Shown here in pieces: positions 37,201 through 50,100 of a DNA stretch of 64,000 bases. Within the stretch, counting starts at the first letter, position 1. The number at the start of each line of letters is the position of its first letter. Made by a program: the position numbers and the translations under genes. The notes below the pieces were generated by a model, which saw only the letters and a list, made by a program, of their open reading frames with translations, was not told the DNA's origin and did not search any database. The stretch is from Malurus cyaneus samueli (taxonomy: Eukaryota; Chordata; Aves; Passeriformes; Maluridae). The stretch covers positions 42,411,950-42,475,949 of the forward strand of contig CM019217.1 in assembly GCA_009741485.1 (NCBI GenBank), given 5' to 3'.

Positions 37201-39924
37201 GTTTTTCCTCTTATTTAAACCATTAAAATGGAAATATTGCCATGTATTACGTGATAGCCTGTACAGGAAGAAAAGTGTACAGCTCATCAGCAACATAAAA
37301 AATTATTTTTTAAAATAAAGTATTGTTTGAAATGTTCGTAAAATTCTAACACTGCTCTGATAAATTGGTAACTTATTTGCAGCTAATGATAAATGATCAG
37401 CTCTGATATTTATAGATAATTTCCTAATTCATATAAAGTTTGTTTCACTTGGAAATATATTCTGTGTATAATTATGTATGTAACAGATTACTTTAGTAAC
37501 TCTTCTAAAGAGTTTATCATAATGATGGTGCACCTGTGCTGAATAAGAAGCTAGTAAATACTTGCAAATTATACATTATTACTAACAAATACAAAAACTC
37601 ATGATTGTAACGCATATATCTGATAATTTATTTCTTTTGTTGGCACCATGGGGTATTTAATACATTATGATCTCTTTCCTGGATATAAACACTTATTCCT
37701 GAGATACCACTGTGATGAGATGTGGCATCATGGTGTACAACTAAAGATGTGTAATTCCTACTAAAGTATTATTCCTGAAGCCAATATTGCTATTTCAAAA
37801 TAATGACTTTCAGACTCACCACTTAAGTAATGAGACTTCAGAAGAGGTTGAAAGCTTTGCAGATTGCCATGGAGGAAGGAACTGTGGCTCAGGCAATTCA
37901 GTGAAGTTCTTTCAGGCAAAGATACACTAACATTATTGTCATTTTATAAAGGTCAATATAGTAAATAATTCTAAAGAACTCTATAAATACCTATCCCATA
38001 AGGAAGTGTTAAACTCCAGTGTAACTGCATAAGAAAAAAAAAAATTAATTGGAAGTTTGAGAAGTGTTTAGTATAGCCCTCAGACTTTGAAATTAGTCAT
38101 TTATATTTGATAAATCATCATAAATCCATGGGGATGTGAGAAGCCACTGCCTTTTCAATATTGATTTTTATGTTATGAAACACATTTAAAAAACCCAGAG
38201 AGCAAGGAGGCAGATGGGGATATTAATGTAGGGGAAACTTCAAAAGAATAGAGATGTCTAATTGCCTTCCAAAGCAAACACCTGCAGATTAAATGAACTG
38301 CATCTCTAAGTCATGCCAAGTCTTGTCAGAGAATCCAACATCTTTTATCCCTAATTTTGTCCACGGAAAAGAGTAAAGTATCTGAGATATGCATTATGAA
38401 TGAAACCACAACATCACTTTCAAAGTTGTGATATGAAGCACCTGAGGAAACATAAAAAGAGGTTGACTTTCAAAACCATTTGGAGACAGAAAGGCATGGG
38501 GAAAGAAGACACAAAAAAAATTGATTTTTTTTGTAGAAAGGTTGATTTGGGTTGCAAGAGAAGAAAAACAGTGGGCAGCCTCAGAAACCTTACTATTTGG
38601 AGACTTATGCACTAGTTAAAAATCTACCAAGGAAACAAAGCTTTTCAAGATATAACGTTTCAAATAAAAAAGAAAAAGAAATCAGAATGTAAATCCATTT
38701 TTTCCTACTGTAAATATTGCATACCTTTTACTACAGTGTAACATTCATCTCATTTCTAGTGATTTCTACACAATACAAAAGACCTCAAATCAAATTTGAG
38801 GATAATCAGATTTGAGGTTGACTTAGAGCATTATCTTTCAATAAAAAAATTAGTTCAAAAATTTCAATTGTCAAGTCCAGCCTTTGGACTGGACTTTGTT
38901 TTTGAAACAAGGGATTGATTTATTAAATGAAGTTATATCATTTTGCACAACAACATCTTGGCACACTGAGGTATCCTTTCAATGCTAAGGAATCAGATAT
39001 ATCCATGCACAGTATTTCTGCAATGTTAGGAACATCTTGTTATTTAATATCAATGGCTAATTGTTCGAATGGTTTTGTCCAAAGCTTCCTACTTGACTAT
39101 ATTCATTACTGCAATATTTTAATCAATGTTATAATAATTACATGCACTAATAACTGGCATGCACGGATCACAAGATTTTGCTAATATGTTCCTTTTTATT
39201 CTATTCAATTAACAGCTACTATACTAATTTGGCTTTAACATATTTATTCTTAGATTCCCGTGGCATAAATTAGAAAAATGCCACATCCTGTGTCTTTTCT
39301 GAGACTTGGAATGATGCTTTATTTTATTCTCATAACCAGTCACACTTCACTCTCATGTGAAGTATCTTTGCTAATGAACATCTCCATATATGATTACAGT
39401 GTGATGTCACGCTCATTCTATATTTCAAAGAAAAAGAACCCAAAAATTCACTGAGCAAAGACAGCGATGCTGGAACTGCAGGGGCACCAGCCCTACAGTG
39501 GGATTTAACAAGAAACTATTTTTGATACTCTAGGATCTTTATTGCTATGGTAACACTTGCAACATTTTATTGCTTCAAAATCATTCACAAAGAAATGAGA
39601 CGGCACAAATACAATTTAAGGAAAATACATGCATGCGCACCTACACAGCTGCAAAATAAATGCAGACTGAACAAAGAAATTTTGGGTTTTAATGAAATAG
39701 AAAGCTTGGAGACATCCTCATAAACACATGCAATTTCAAACAAGTTGGGAAGAATTTCACTGTCATTTAGCACCAATTATGATTAAACTAGACATAATGA
39801 AAAAGCATCTAAAGGGTTGCTTACTCTCTCAAATATCTGAAATACAATGTCTTTTATGGTGCCAATTTTTCAGTTTGGTTCAGAAATAACTGAAAATATC
39901 ACCACATAGAGAGGAAGTCCCAGC
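34255..39924. other. Unassigned AT-rich non-coding sequence
   Basis: No gene was recognised. It includes a purine-skewed stretch at 35155-35385, a short inverted repeat at 38782-38818 (ACCTCAAATC against GATTTGAGGT) and several A/T homopolymers. All frames are under 100 codons. Confidence 0.6.
35155..35385 (+). repeat. Purine-rich low-complexity stretch
   Basis: The plus strand is dominated by A and G over about 230 bases (AAGAGAGG, GAGAAGG, GAAGGAAGG, GGAAGAGGAAGGGAGAAAA and similar). No repeat unit is conserved. Such strand asymmetry marks decayed GA-rich simple sequence or a potential triplex-forming tract. Confidence 0.7.
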
Positions 39925-40092
39925 TCATGGAATAATGAATCTCTTTCACTGGAGATTTTCAAGAACCCTGTGGATACAATCCTATGCCATGTGCTCTAGG
40001 AAGACCCTGATTGAGAAGGGAGGTTGGACCAGATCACCCCACTGTGGTGTCATCCAACCTGACCAATTCTGTGACTCTTGAATGCTGTGATT
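39925..40092 (+). mobile_element. CR1 LINE 3' end, sense
   Basis: Plus-strand CR1 3' terminal sequence. CTGGAGATTTTCAAGAACCC (about 39950) and AGGTTGGACCAGATCACCCC (40021-40040) are close to the usual CR1 tail, followed by CATCCAACCTGACCAATTCTG and ending TTCTGTGACTCTTGAATGCTGTGAT, an octamer-type terminus. It is 5'-truncated to about 170 bp. The left boundary is approximate. Confidence 0.92.
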
Positions 40093-42733
40093 TGTTGACC
40101 AGTCTCTGTTTGTATTAATTCTTAATAATTGTGAGAGCAACAGTTTCATAATTGTGCAAAAAAACTAAAAATATGGCACACAAAACAGAAGTGAAGAAGG
40201 CAGGTTTTTTTTTTTTCTTTCCTAGATGCCTTATTTTTTGTGTCTTGAAAATTATTTTGGTTAGCAATAATATCTATTCCCCTTAACTCCCAGAACTACC
40301 ACATCACACATGTATTTAGTTCTCGGTCTTACAAATACTTATGCTGTGGACTCAAGGAATCACAAAGTTGCAGAACTTTTGCACGGTTTTTACCAAACTG
40401 AACCTAAAGGCTGGAAATTGACAGCTGCACCAAACTCTTACTTTACTACAGTAAAAAGTCTAGCACAGTGAAGCTCCATCATTAGATGGAATTCTAATAC
40501 ATAGAAATGTAAAACAAAATTGCTAAAATGTTTGGATGCAAAATGTCAAATACTACAATTCAGCTTTAAATATTGCTTAAGTATTCCAATTCCTTATCAA
40601 AGTTTGTTGGTAGACCTTAATAACTCCTCATTTCTCATAACACAGCTCTGAAGTAATACATTTACCTTTTACACTGACCTTCAAAAATATTTTTTATTAT
40701 TATTATTATTAGAGGTACAGTCGCTTGTTATGCCATGGGTTGTCTTTCTTAGTGGCAAAATTTGTACTTCCCAAAAGCTGAAATATTCTATTTACTTGGT
40801 GACTGATGAAATACTGCCAATGTACTAAAGATTTCTGCACTGATACTTTTTTCACAGTAACAGCTAAGGTAATAGATTTAAAATAAATAACAGAAATTTC
40901 CTCTGAACTGAAACATCTCTTCGGTTTTTTGCAGTTACTGATCTGGAGATGGTATAGCTTACATTTTTCAGTTAACTTATTATATGTCCTCAAAAGGGAC
41001 TGTTAAACTATAAATCTACCTTATTCTCTCAGTACATATCTTTTGGCCTTAAAAGACTATACAAGTTATATTTTAGTCACAACAGTCTCCTCATTAAAGT
41101 ATAAATGTATGTGATATATTGCACAAAACCTCTCACTAGAACATATCTATCATCTGTTTGCTATTGATACATGGATTATTTTAGTCTCAATGTTGGCTAT
41201 AGTCATTGCATGCTATTCTGTTTTCCCCAGCATTTTTCAGCTTCTTACTTCCAGGCAAAAAATTTTGTAGGTGGATATCAACTTGATACGGTGAAAATGG
41301 GGCCAAATGCTGGCCTTTCTACTCAGGAAAATCTGAAGAAAGTGCCTGAGTTCCTTGCAGACTGTGATATAAGGAAGCATAGAAATTATCTCCAATTCAT
41401 GTAAGTCAGGTATGAAGCTAGCTCATACCCCAGACAAATGAAGAGGCACAGCTTTCACTGTGTAACACTTGTCTGGGAATCACACAGTCTGGAGGTTCCC
41501 TGTCCCGCAGCACGCAGGTTATATCACACCCGAGCACCTTCTTTTCAGGATATTTCTGCTCTCACAGTAATGGCCGGGGGTGAAGCAAACCCACTTCACC
41601 ACTGAGGTAGTGGTGCCAACACCTCCCCAACACGGCTTTTTGCACAGCTCCTCCCTGCGGCAAGAGTAGCCAAGAAGCTCTGCAAGAGCACGGCCAAGCC
41701 TGGTCTGGCTCTAATTCCATCTGCACCGCAGGCTTGAGCATTGGAAGAGAGACAGCTGGAGAAGAAAATGCCCTGCGTCCAACTGAGTTCTTACAGCAGC
41801 TACAACATTGCTGTAACTATTCCAAATGTGCTAGGATTAATTGAATTTCCATATTGATAACATTTGGTGATATATTGTGCAGCTGGTTATAAAAAAAATC
41901 TAATCCTGAATTCAATGTACATTAAAAAAAAAAAATGTTATCAAAATTCCCCCAGAACTGGGTTAGGCTTCTCCGTGCTGAGTTAGGGGTCACCTGTTAT
42001 CAATTACTTACAGCTTTAACCACAGCTGAAAAAAGCTCCTATAAAGCACAGTGTGTTTCCATCCTTCCTATCTTCCACCTAGCAGAAAGCTACAGATCCT
42101 AGTATCTATTTTTCAGAGGTTTCATTTTCTCTTCAAGCTGAAAATTCAGAAGGCAGCCCAGCATCTGAGATTAAAGCCAATTACAATATTGTAGGATTCT
42201 CTCATTTCCAGTTTAATTTACTGCACCTGCTATTACTTTAAAACTTCCACTCCCCATCTTACTGTTTCATCACAGTCATCTATTATTGATGACTTCCAAA
42301 ATTATTTGTTTTGATGTGATTCATGATGTAACACACTTTTGTCTCTCTTGCACTGTGTGTTCACAGTTTGCTACTTGTGGACTTGCTTTGAAAATGTATA
42401 TTCTGCCTTACACTTGCTATGACTTGCTGCTTTCTACAAAGGCTTTCCGAGCTGCTGGCAGCACTGAATTCAGCAGCCATGACAGCAGCAGTATTTCTTC
42501 CTTTCTCTGAAACACAGCTCAGGAGGGAAATTGTGTTGCTAAGGCAGTTCTATAACCTTGAAGGACCTTAATGTAATTCATAAGACAATCTGCAGTCTAT
42601 AAATACTACCTGTTACACAAACAAAATAAGTTACAAAAAAAAAAAAAAGCTGTAAACTAATCAGGAAAACACTGATCATAAAACATCAGACTAGTAGAAA
42701 CTCTTGTTATGGTATTCTGACTTTCCCTGGAAG
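40093..42733. other. Mostly unassigned; contains possible exon and GC pocket
   Basis: T12 lies at 40205-40216 and five ATT units at 40696-40710. At 41255-41400 there is an open 146-bp stretch with splice-like borders (see findings), and at 41441-41800 a GC- and CpG-rich pocket. The rest is AT-rich with nothing recognised. Confidence 0.5.
41441..41800. other. GC/CpG-rich pocket
   Basis: Nine CpG sites occur between about 41504 and 41777, including CCCGCAGCACGCAGG and GGCCGGGGG, in an otherwise AT-rich, CpG-poor landscape. No LTR ends, CR1 text or long open frame were recognised. It could be a small unmethylated regulatory element or the remains of a GC-rich retroviral LTR. It starts 40 bases after a consensus splice donor at 41401. 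Confidence 0.4.
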
Positions 42734-42801
42734 CAGATCAGATCTGAAAAACGGACAGCATTCTGGATTTTCTGCAGAAAATTTCAGCATTTCTGCAGAA
42801 A
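42734..42801. repeat. Palindrome cluster with TTCTGCAGAA motifs
   Basis: CAGATC-A-GATCTG lies at 42734-42746, the perfect 16-bp palindrome ATTTTCTGCAGAAAAT at 42767-42782, and the 12-bp palindrome TTTCTGCAGAAA at 42790-42801. The last two share a TTC-N4-GAA core, the spacing of STAT6-type sites. Binding is not shown. Confidence 0.85.
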
Positions 42802-42875
42802 GCACCACCATTTACAGCTTGCTCTATGGTTTCCAATCTACGACTAAAAAATAAAATCAGGATTTAACAGAGGTC

Positions 42876-42878
<3 letters not shown>

Positions 42879-42916
<38 letters not shown>
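42879..42916 (+). repeat. Poly-T tract, 38 T
   Basis: The longest homopolymer in the window. It lies 114 bases before a 23-A run, so the two tracts can pair. A poly-T of this length could be the reverse-strand tail of a retroposed copy, but no body was recognised. Confidence 0.95.
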
Positions 42917-42922
<6 letters not shown>

Positions 42923-43030
42923 ATTCAAGGCAGAAAGCTTAGTAACCTGAATGAAGACTGGACTGGAGTTGACTGACATGAGTTTGTGACATGATAATGC
43001 ATTTAATGTGCATTTAACACACACGGCACC

Positions 43031-43053
43031 AAAAAAAAAAAAAAAAAAAAAAA
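43031..43053 (+). repeat. Poly-A tract, 23 A
   Basis: An unbroken A run after GGCACC, followed by GGAAGAAAAG. Together with the T38 tract it brackets a 114-bp segment in inverted arrangement. The Phe- and Lys-rich frames nearby come from these tracts. Confidence 0.95.
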
Positions 43054-44116
43054 GGAAGAAAAGAAAATAGATTACCTTAAAGACCAATAAGTTAATAAAT
43101 TGAATCATTCTAATACTCTAAGCACACATAGAAAAAATGTTTTTTCAGTGGATCCCTTTTGAAGTTAAGTCAAACCCCTCTACTTTAGGTTCTTCCATTG
43201 TTCCAGTTGACAATACGACTTCTCTGTTCCTGGCAGCTTCTTGTCATCTTTTATTCACTGTTCCAATTATCCCTTTATTCTGCTTCCTTTTATAACACTG
43301 TAATGAATATAGCTAATTTTTTTTTAAAGAGAAAGGTGGTAAAATGATGGTAACACTTTCCTAGTTTGCACAACATGCTTACTTTCTTCCTTCCTATCCC
43401 TTAAAAAATTATAAACAAATTCTCCCATGAGAAAATTGAACCCTTATCTCCTCTCCTCCAATCTCAAGCATTTCCTAGATCTTCCCTCATTCATGTGTTC
43501 CCTCTGTTTTTCTTTTTTGCCTTCATGTCTCTATCCCTTTTTTATCAAATTAAGGATGCAAATAAATCTCTTATCCTTACAATCCTCATTTCTTGACTAT
43601 TTCCCTTGCAGTTACCAGCCCATCTCCATGCCTAGACCCAAAACAAAGCAGCTGTACCTTGAATCTTTATTGAATAACTGAGTGTTTTTTCCACTTAAAC
43701 CACTCTCATGTCAAGGATCACAAAAAGAACTGTCTGGAGAACAATAAAATAGTGCCTATATGCAGGCAAAACTTATCATAAGCACAATAAACTTAGTTGT
43801 TATATTTGTGAGACAGTTACTTCCTTGTTCAGCAGCTCTTCTGAAGCCTTTGGTAATTAACTGCATTGATCCTGTTGCAAAAAACACTGGAGAAAGAAAG
43901 AACATCACTTTACTGAGTTGCTTCTTTCATTGCCATACAGCTTTTTCTCGTATGGGTAGGATTTTGCTATAAACTTGTTTATAAAAATACCTTACTTATT
44001 GGTTTCACTTTTTTCAAACCAAGGAAAAACAACTTCTTTATCAATAAGCTTCCAACAGAGATAGGCCATTTATGCTTTCAGTTCCGATATTTATTCCCAT
44101 AGATATTGAAAATTTA
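43054..44116. other. Unassigned AT-rich non-coding sequence
   Basis: The plus strand is pyrimidine-rich at 43380-43620. No gene or transposon was recognised. Confidence 0.6.
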
Positions 44117-44174
44117 CTCTCTTTCTCTAATTAGTTTGATCAACTAATCTCTCTTTCTCTAATTAGTTTGATCA
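44117..44174 (+). repeat. Two copies of a 26-bp repeat, 32-bp period
   Basis: A 26-mer beginning CTCTCTTTCTCT and ending AGTTTGATCA occurs exactly at 44117-44142 and 44149-44174, separated by ACTAAT. ATTAGT-TTGATCA-ACTAAT also makes a short inverted repeat at the junction. Exact identity suggests a recent local duplication. Confidence 0.95.
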
Positions 44175-47100
44175 TTTAAACACCCTTTTTTACATGGATA
44201 TTCTAGCAGAGAGCCTGTGGGGAGGATTCACCATTCCATCCTGTAAAAGAAATTTTAAGATTTCCTACAATGCAATGATGGAGCAAGACTCCACATGACT
44301 ATATATTGGATGTGGCAATCTCAGCTGTAAAGGAAGAGCCCTCTCTGCCATGAAGAACATTTATTTGTTTTAGCTAAGAAAAATTAATAGATATATATGT
44401 GAGTGTGTGTATGAATACATGTTTATATGTGGAAACAGGAGCATCTGCATTCTGAGCGGGTTCATTTGGGAGACAAGTGCTAAATGACTTCAGGAAACTT
44501 GAGAGTTTCACAAAAGCAGCAAGATGTCTAAAAATTATACATCTCAGGTGTTCGCCTTAGCTCTATGCGGTGCTTAAATTATTAAATAAGTCTAATAATT
44601 ACAACTTTTCTCTTCTGCCTGCTGAAGTAGAGAACAGTGAGGAATCAATGAAAGTATCAGTAAGACGTCTAGTTCAATGTGTCTGATTCTACACACTTTA
44701 AATTTCAGCTGACATAAAATACTTGATTAAAAAAAAAAAAAGAAAATACAGCCTGATTAGTTTGTGAGTAATGGTAAAAAAAATGCAAAACAAAGGGAAA
44801 TGAAATTACATAATCCAATACTAGTTCCAACGGGCATTGTACACCATTACTATGAAACCAGGGATTGTTTCAACTCACACAGAGTTGTGTGCTGCAGCAT
44901 TATATCTTAGACTGAGTGGTCAGGTTGTTACAGCTGCAAAAATCAAAATACAGTCAGCTCTGAAATATTCCTGAGAAGTTTATCCAACCTGCACGTGTTA
45001 AGACTTCCAGCTTGGCTCTGTACAGTGGCACCCTCGGTCCAGTTTGTTTTACAAGCCTTTAAGGTTGCTGCTGTTTTTCCCAGAAGATTTATTAGTGAGG
45101 CTGTAGAGCAATGCAAAATCACATAGCCAGCCCAGGTTTCCTTCTTTCCATAGGAAGATGATTTGCAGGACTGGTAGAGAAGGAATGAAGAAAAAGAGAT
45201 GGAATATTTTGGGTCACTCAAACTACTAAAATATGCCAAACACAGATGAGATTAACAAAGTTTAGGAGAAATTCAGCACATAACTACAAAAGACAGACGT
45301 ACTCAAAGAAGCTTCCATCTACGTAGCAGAAATAACAGCAATGAAGACAGGGTGGCAGCAGTGCTCCAGAGACCCTACATTAGCTAGTTTGCAATCCTCA
45401 GCTATCTTCACTGCTACCTCTAGCCAGGTAAGCAATACAGAAGCCATGCAAGACCACACTGATCCGTGGTGGCAAACCAATCATCAGCACCTCGTGTTCT
45501 CTCTTCTGAAATGTACACAAGGAAAGGGAAGCAGTAAACTGCTGCTAAGGGTAAAGGTGTTTGTCACAGCTCATCAGGAGTCCAGCTCCAGCACCTCACA
45601 TGCCTGTCTGACATTCATGTATAGATCTTCTGTCCATGGAAATCAATCTGTGATGATGGTAGCAATCATTCCCACTTATCCAAAAATGGAGGCAGGACAT
45701 AATTGGGCACATGTTCTGTGCTGCATCTGGGCACTCTGGTCTCCATATAATGCGACAAACAAAAAAGACCAAAGAAGAAAGTGACTCAGGCAATAGAGAG
45801 ATTAAATTTGACCTGACCTAGAACTAAATGGATATTTTCTGCAAAAAGTATTGCTTTTCCTGGGGAATATTTATTTCAGCAAAATACCACCGGCAGGAAA
45901 ATGTTTCATATGCAAACTGTATAATCAGCCTATGTGAAAAAAGCAATTTTAAAGAAGCACAGGAACATTTAAGGAACAGATACATTCAGACACACCACAT
46001 CCTCATCTGCCTTTGTTCCCATTATATCTTTTTGGCATTGCAGCAAGAGAGAACCGCAAGATTTGGAAGAATTTTTTCTTAAAGTAAAACCTGTTGAAGG
46101 AATTAAATGAAACTGCCTTTAGGGTTTGCTCTACATGACAAATCCATGGGCTTTAACTGAATACAAACAAAATAAATTAAAAAAAACTCCTTTTCCATCC
46201 TTTGTAACTGGCCAACAGTAGTTCCTCTTTTTTTCATTAACAGTTCAATGTTTTTCAATAAAAAAGAATTTATCCATCTCTATTCCCTGTTTCAAAAAAT
46301 GTAAAAAAATACCATGCTTTTTGCTTCAATTTCCTGGTTTTTCATTCCATTTTTATAGAACTATCTTCAAAATTAATTAAATTGACTTAGCCCCTCATAT
46401 ACTGTCTTGTGTCTTTTAGTCAGTGTTCTCTAATGCAGAGACCAGATGACTAGAGATTTCATTGCTGATGGATGTTTTAATTATTTGGCTTTCTCCCAGA
46501 GGTTTTTAGGAATGATAGCAGTAATGAATGTGACTCCTTTACAAGGAGGAATGTATTTTTATTTATATAAAAATATACAGTAACTATCAGATTAGTGGTC
46601 TCTTTGCAGCACTGTTTCTTTCTATATAGAAAATTATTCTCTTACTTGAGAAGAATAATTTTCTCCTTCACTGCAACCCTGTAATCCAATGACTACAATC
46701 TCAGGATTGCAAAAGCTACATAGGAAGCTAGTCATAAAAATGAAACAGAAGCAAAGAAGGCACGGTGAAGTTATCACATAACAGGAGCAGGATCAGTAAG
46801 CTGAGGGGGACCACACTGATAAACTCCAGAGAGAAAAGCAGACTAATTATTAGCCACAGAGTATCAATTAGGGTTCTCATGATAAAATTAAGTGGATTTA
46901 CTTCAATAGACCCTGAAATCCACTCTAGGTTTCATCAAAGACTTGCTGTGTTTCCTGTTTTACTTTTTAGTATATCTATATTACTGCCATTTATTCCTGA
47001 TTGAACTATAAAAAGATATAAAATTATGACATCTAAAATCACATGTAAATTAAATTACCCAGATTTGTGATATGGAAAACTACTGTTCAGAGGGTATCTA

Positions 47101-50100
47101 AATGTGTAATTGATTGACCTTAAAACTGAAATAAAATTACCAAGGTGGGATGCTTATCTCCACATAAAATTAATGGAGAAAGTTAAGATCCTAAATTAGT
47201 TAAAGCCTATTTTAAGTACTTTGGTTTTGCCACAAAAATCACATCACTGAAACAGCTTGAATATAGTGAAGATGCACACCAGAGTCAGATACATGACAAG
47301 TTTCCAGGTCCTAAACCACAGCCAAAATAAAATAATTTTTCTCATTCATAACACAGGAAGATAAGATTCTGTGTGAGGCATTAATGTTGGATGTATAAAT
47401 TCAAGCAGAGCGCATGTATCCTCAGAAAAAATATTTTTTATGACTCAACAGCTACTTTGGGGTTTTTTTTAATAAACTTGTGAAGTTCATTATTGAATGT
47501 TTTCCACTCTAACAAGTGGGCATGTGACAAACACTGAGAGACAAATATGCACAAGTACATACTGTCCCTAACATCTCATCCACCATGACATAATAACCAT
47601 CATTATTCTTTAGAGCTGCCTAAAAAGAAAAGAAACACAGCAATCCATGATACATGAAGAGTTGTTCTGCTCAGATCTGCATTTTTGCTGAACTTTGTCA
47701 TGACCTCAAATGCAAATCAGTCTGGGATGTATATATGCCAGAGATTTATTGCTGTGGTTTGCTCCAATCTTTTCTTAATAAACGGAGTCAAAAATAACTC
47801 AGGCAGCTCATTAGTTATAGCATGATGCATTTTCCTCTTAATTTTGGGGATGGCAAATGTCTTCATTATTCTTAGAGCAACATGTGCTGTGTGATACCTA
47901 CTGTGCCATGAAAACCAGTCGAGTCCTCCATGCACCATCTGCTTAAAGAATAATCATCCTGGGAAGTACTTGTCTTTGGCATCCTACCTCACACCCTTTT
48001 CTGCCTTGAATATATTTCACTGCATTAATGTTTGCTTAGCCCTGAGATTTATATTTCCCATTCTCTGAGTATTATTTAGAGTTATTAATAAAATTGAAAT
48101 CATCTCCTTTGCCATATTTGGGTTGTCTAAAAAGTGAAATAAAACATTTTAGAGAGGTACCTCAATGGAAACTCCATAGCTAAGAAAATTCTTGTGGCAT
48201 TAGCATCAAATGTTCTATGCAAAGGAATTTTTTTTTTTCAAGGAATTTTCCAGTAAATCACTTTAAAAATAGCACTCCTCTTGATGCTTCCATTCCAGAC
48301 GAGTGTATTTTTGCCAGCTTTTTTTTTATTTAAAAGACATTCTGTAACATAAAGAGTATTTGTCTTCATTTTTAATTCTCCATTTGTTCAGTGCTTTATA
48401 CCTGGTCAGAGCCAACCATGGCTGTTTCATTTACATATTAGTCATAAATATGGATTTCCAGGGATACCATTAGATTCACTGAGCAGCAGTGGAATTGGTT
48501 CCTTTATCACTATCGTCCCTTTATCACTGTATTGTCTGTTTTCTCTGGAAACTGTTAACTCTGCACTGTCCATTATTCACTCTTCTCCCTTACCCAGCAA
48601 TTGGTAGGCAGTAAGATACATAAAAGCATTTGTTATATATAATAGATGTGACTTTTCTAATGAGTTGCATCTTGTTAAACATGGCAAGGCAGCGGTGGTG
48701 TCATCTTCTGGACTAACTCTCATGTCAATGTTTCATGTTTCCCAAATGAAAATAGGTCCACAAAAAATTAAGAAATTTGCTGTATCTAAGATCAAAATGT
48801 AAATATTTATTCTGTCATACATTAGTCCTGACGTTGTATGTTAGTTGTTTTTTTTTAACAGTCAATTGATTATCAAAAATTTTCCTAGTTGCATATCCCT
48901 GGGCAGGGATGTTGCCTCACTGGTGCCTTATTCCAGAACTAAAAGTAAAAGCTTGTCTGGACATTTTGTTTGATTTGTTAGAAATCTGTACAGAATATGG
49001 GAACAAATTTGTCCCAGTAAAACTGAAACTATACTAACCACAGCTTCATAAAAAGCAATGAAAATTGTGTTTCCTTTATTCATTTGCACACAATACCTCT
49101 ACCATACCATTCCACATCCAGCTCTGTAACTGATCCCAGCAATTAAGATTTTAGTTCCTTGGATCCTGGTGGTTTTTTTTTTTCTTTTCAGCATACAATA
49201 ATTCCCACTGATTTCAAATGAATTATTCAGTTCTTTCACTTTAGGACAAACAGACAGATCACACTTAGACACAATTGTGCATATGGAGTCTCCTGGAGTT
49301 TCCATCACAGAAATAACAAAATCATATTAAATATGTTCAGAAATAGGATCCTAAGGAGTTAGCAAAAAACATGTCAGTCCATCAGAGCAGTCTAATGTAA
49401 CATACAGAAAATACATATTTTAACTAGGAATTGTTCAAAGAATGCCTTTAGGCTCTATTAGAATTAATGGAAAATGGTGACATTCCTGATGAAAAAAATA
49501 TTTAGATTTTGTCCTTTCATGTTGCTAAACCCATGTCCTTTCATGGGCTTTTATCCAAAATATCGGTGTCTTCATGTCTTGACAAGTGGCATCAGAACAC
49601 CTGTTTCCTTAAACTTTTTATCACTGCCAGGAATTAGACATGCTCTGCGGCTTTTGTAACTTCTTCCAAGACTGGATATTTGAGGCACATAAAATAAAAA
49701 AAACATCCTTATGGAGCAAAACTTCATTTCCTTATTTTTATTCCCTTTATGTATTTTCTTTTTTTGCCAGTATTTCAACTGAAATATTGGAAGAGACCTA
49801 GCATATGGCTTTTTACTGTGAGATTTAAAAAAATTAATTATTAACACAAAGTTGAGTTTTCAAGTGGAACATTTGTACAGCACATAGGGGAAGGAAATCT
49901 GTATCAGTGTTTCAAATATTAAAGGGTTGTCTGTTTCCTGCTCACAGGATAGAGGCAGTAAAGAAACAGAGAATATGTCCTTTTCTACTTATACTCACTT
50001 CTAGTTCCCATCTTTACATGTTCATATAGTTTTATTCTGAAATAAAAATGTGAAAAATACTTCTATTTATCTGTCAGATCTTACCTGAAGTGAAAGGTCC

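Noticed and set aside
45341..45784. 147-codon open frame, possibly a small gene with GTAAGC near its start
   Set aside because: No recognisable domain, no compatible second exon and Ser/His-rich low-specificity sequence. A length near this is expected by chance in a locally GC-richer stretch.
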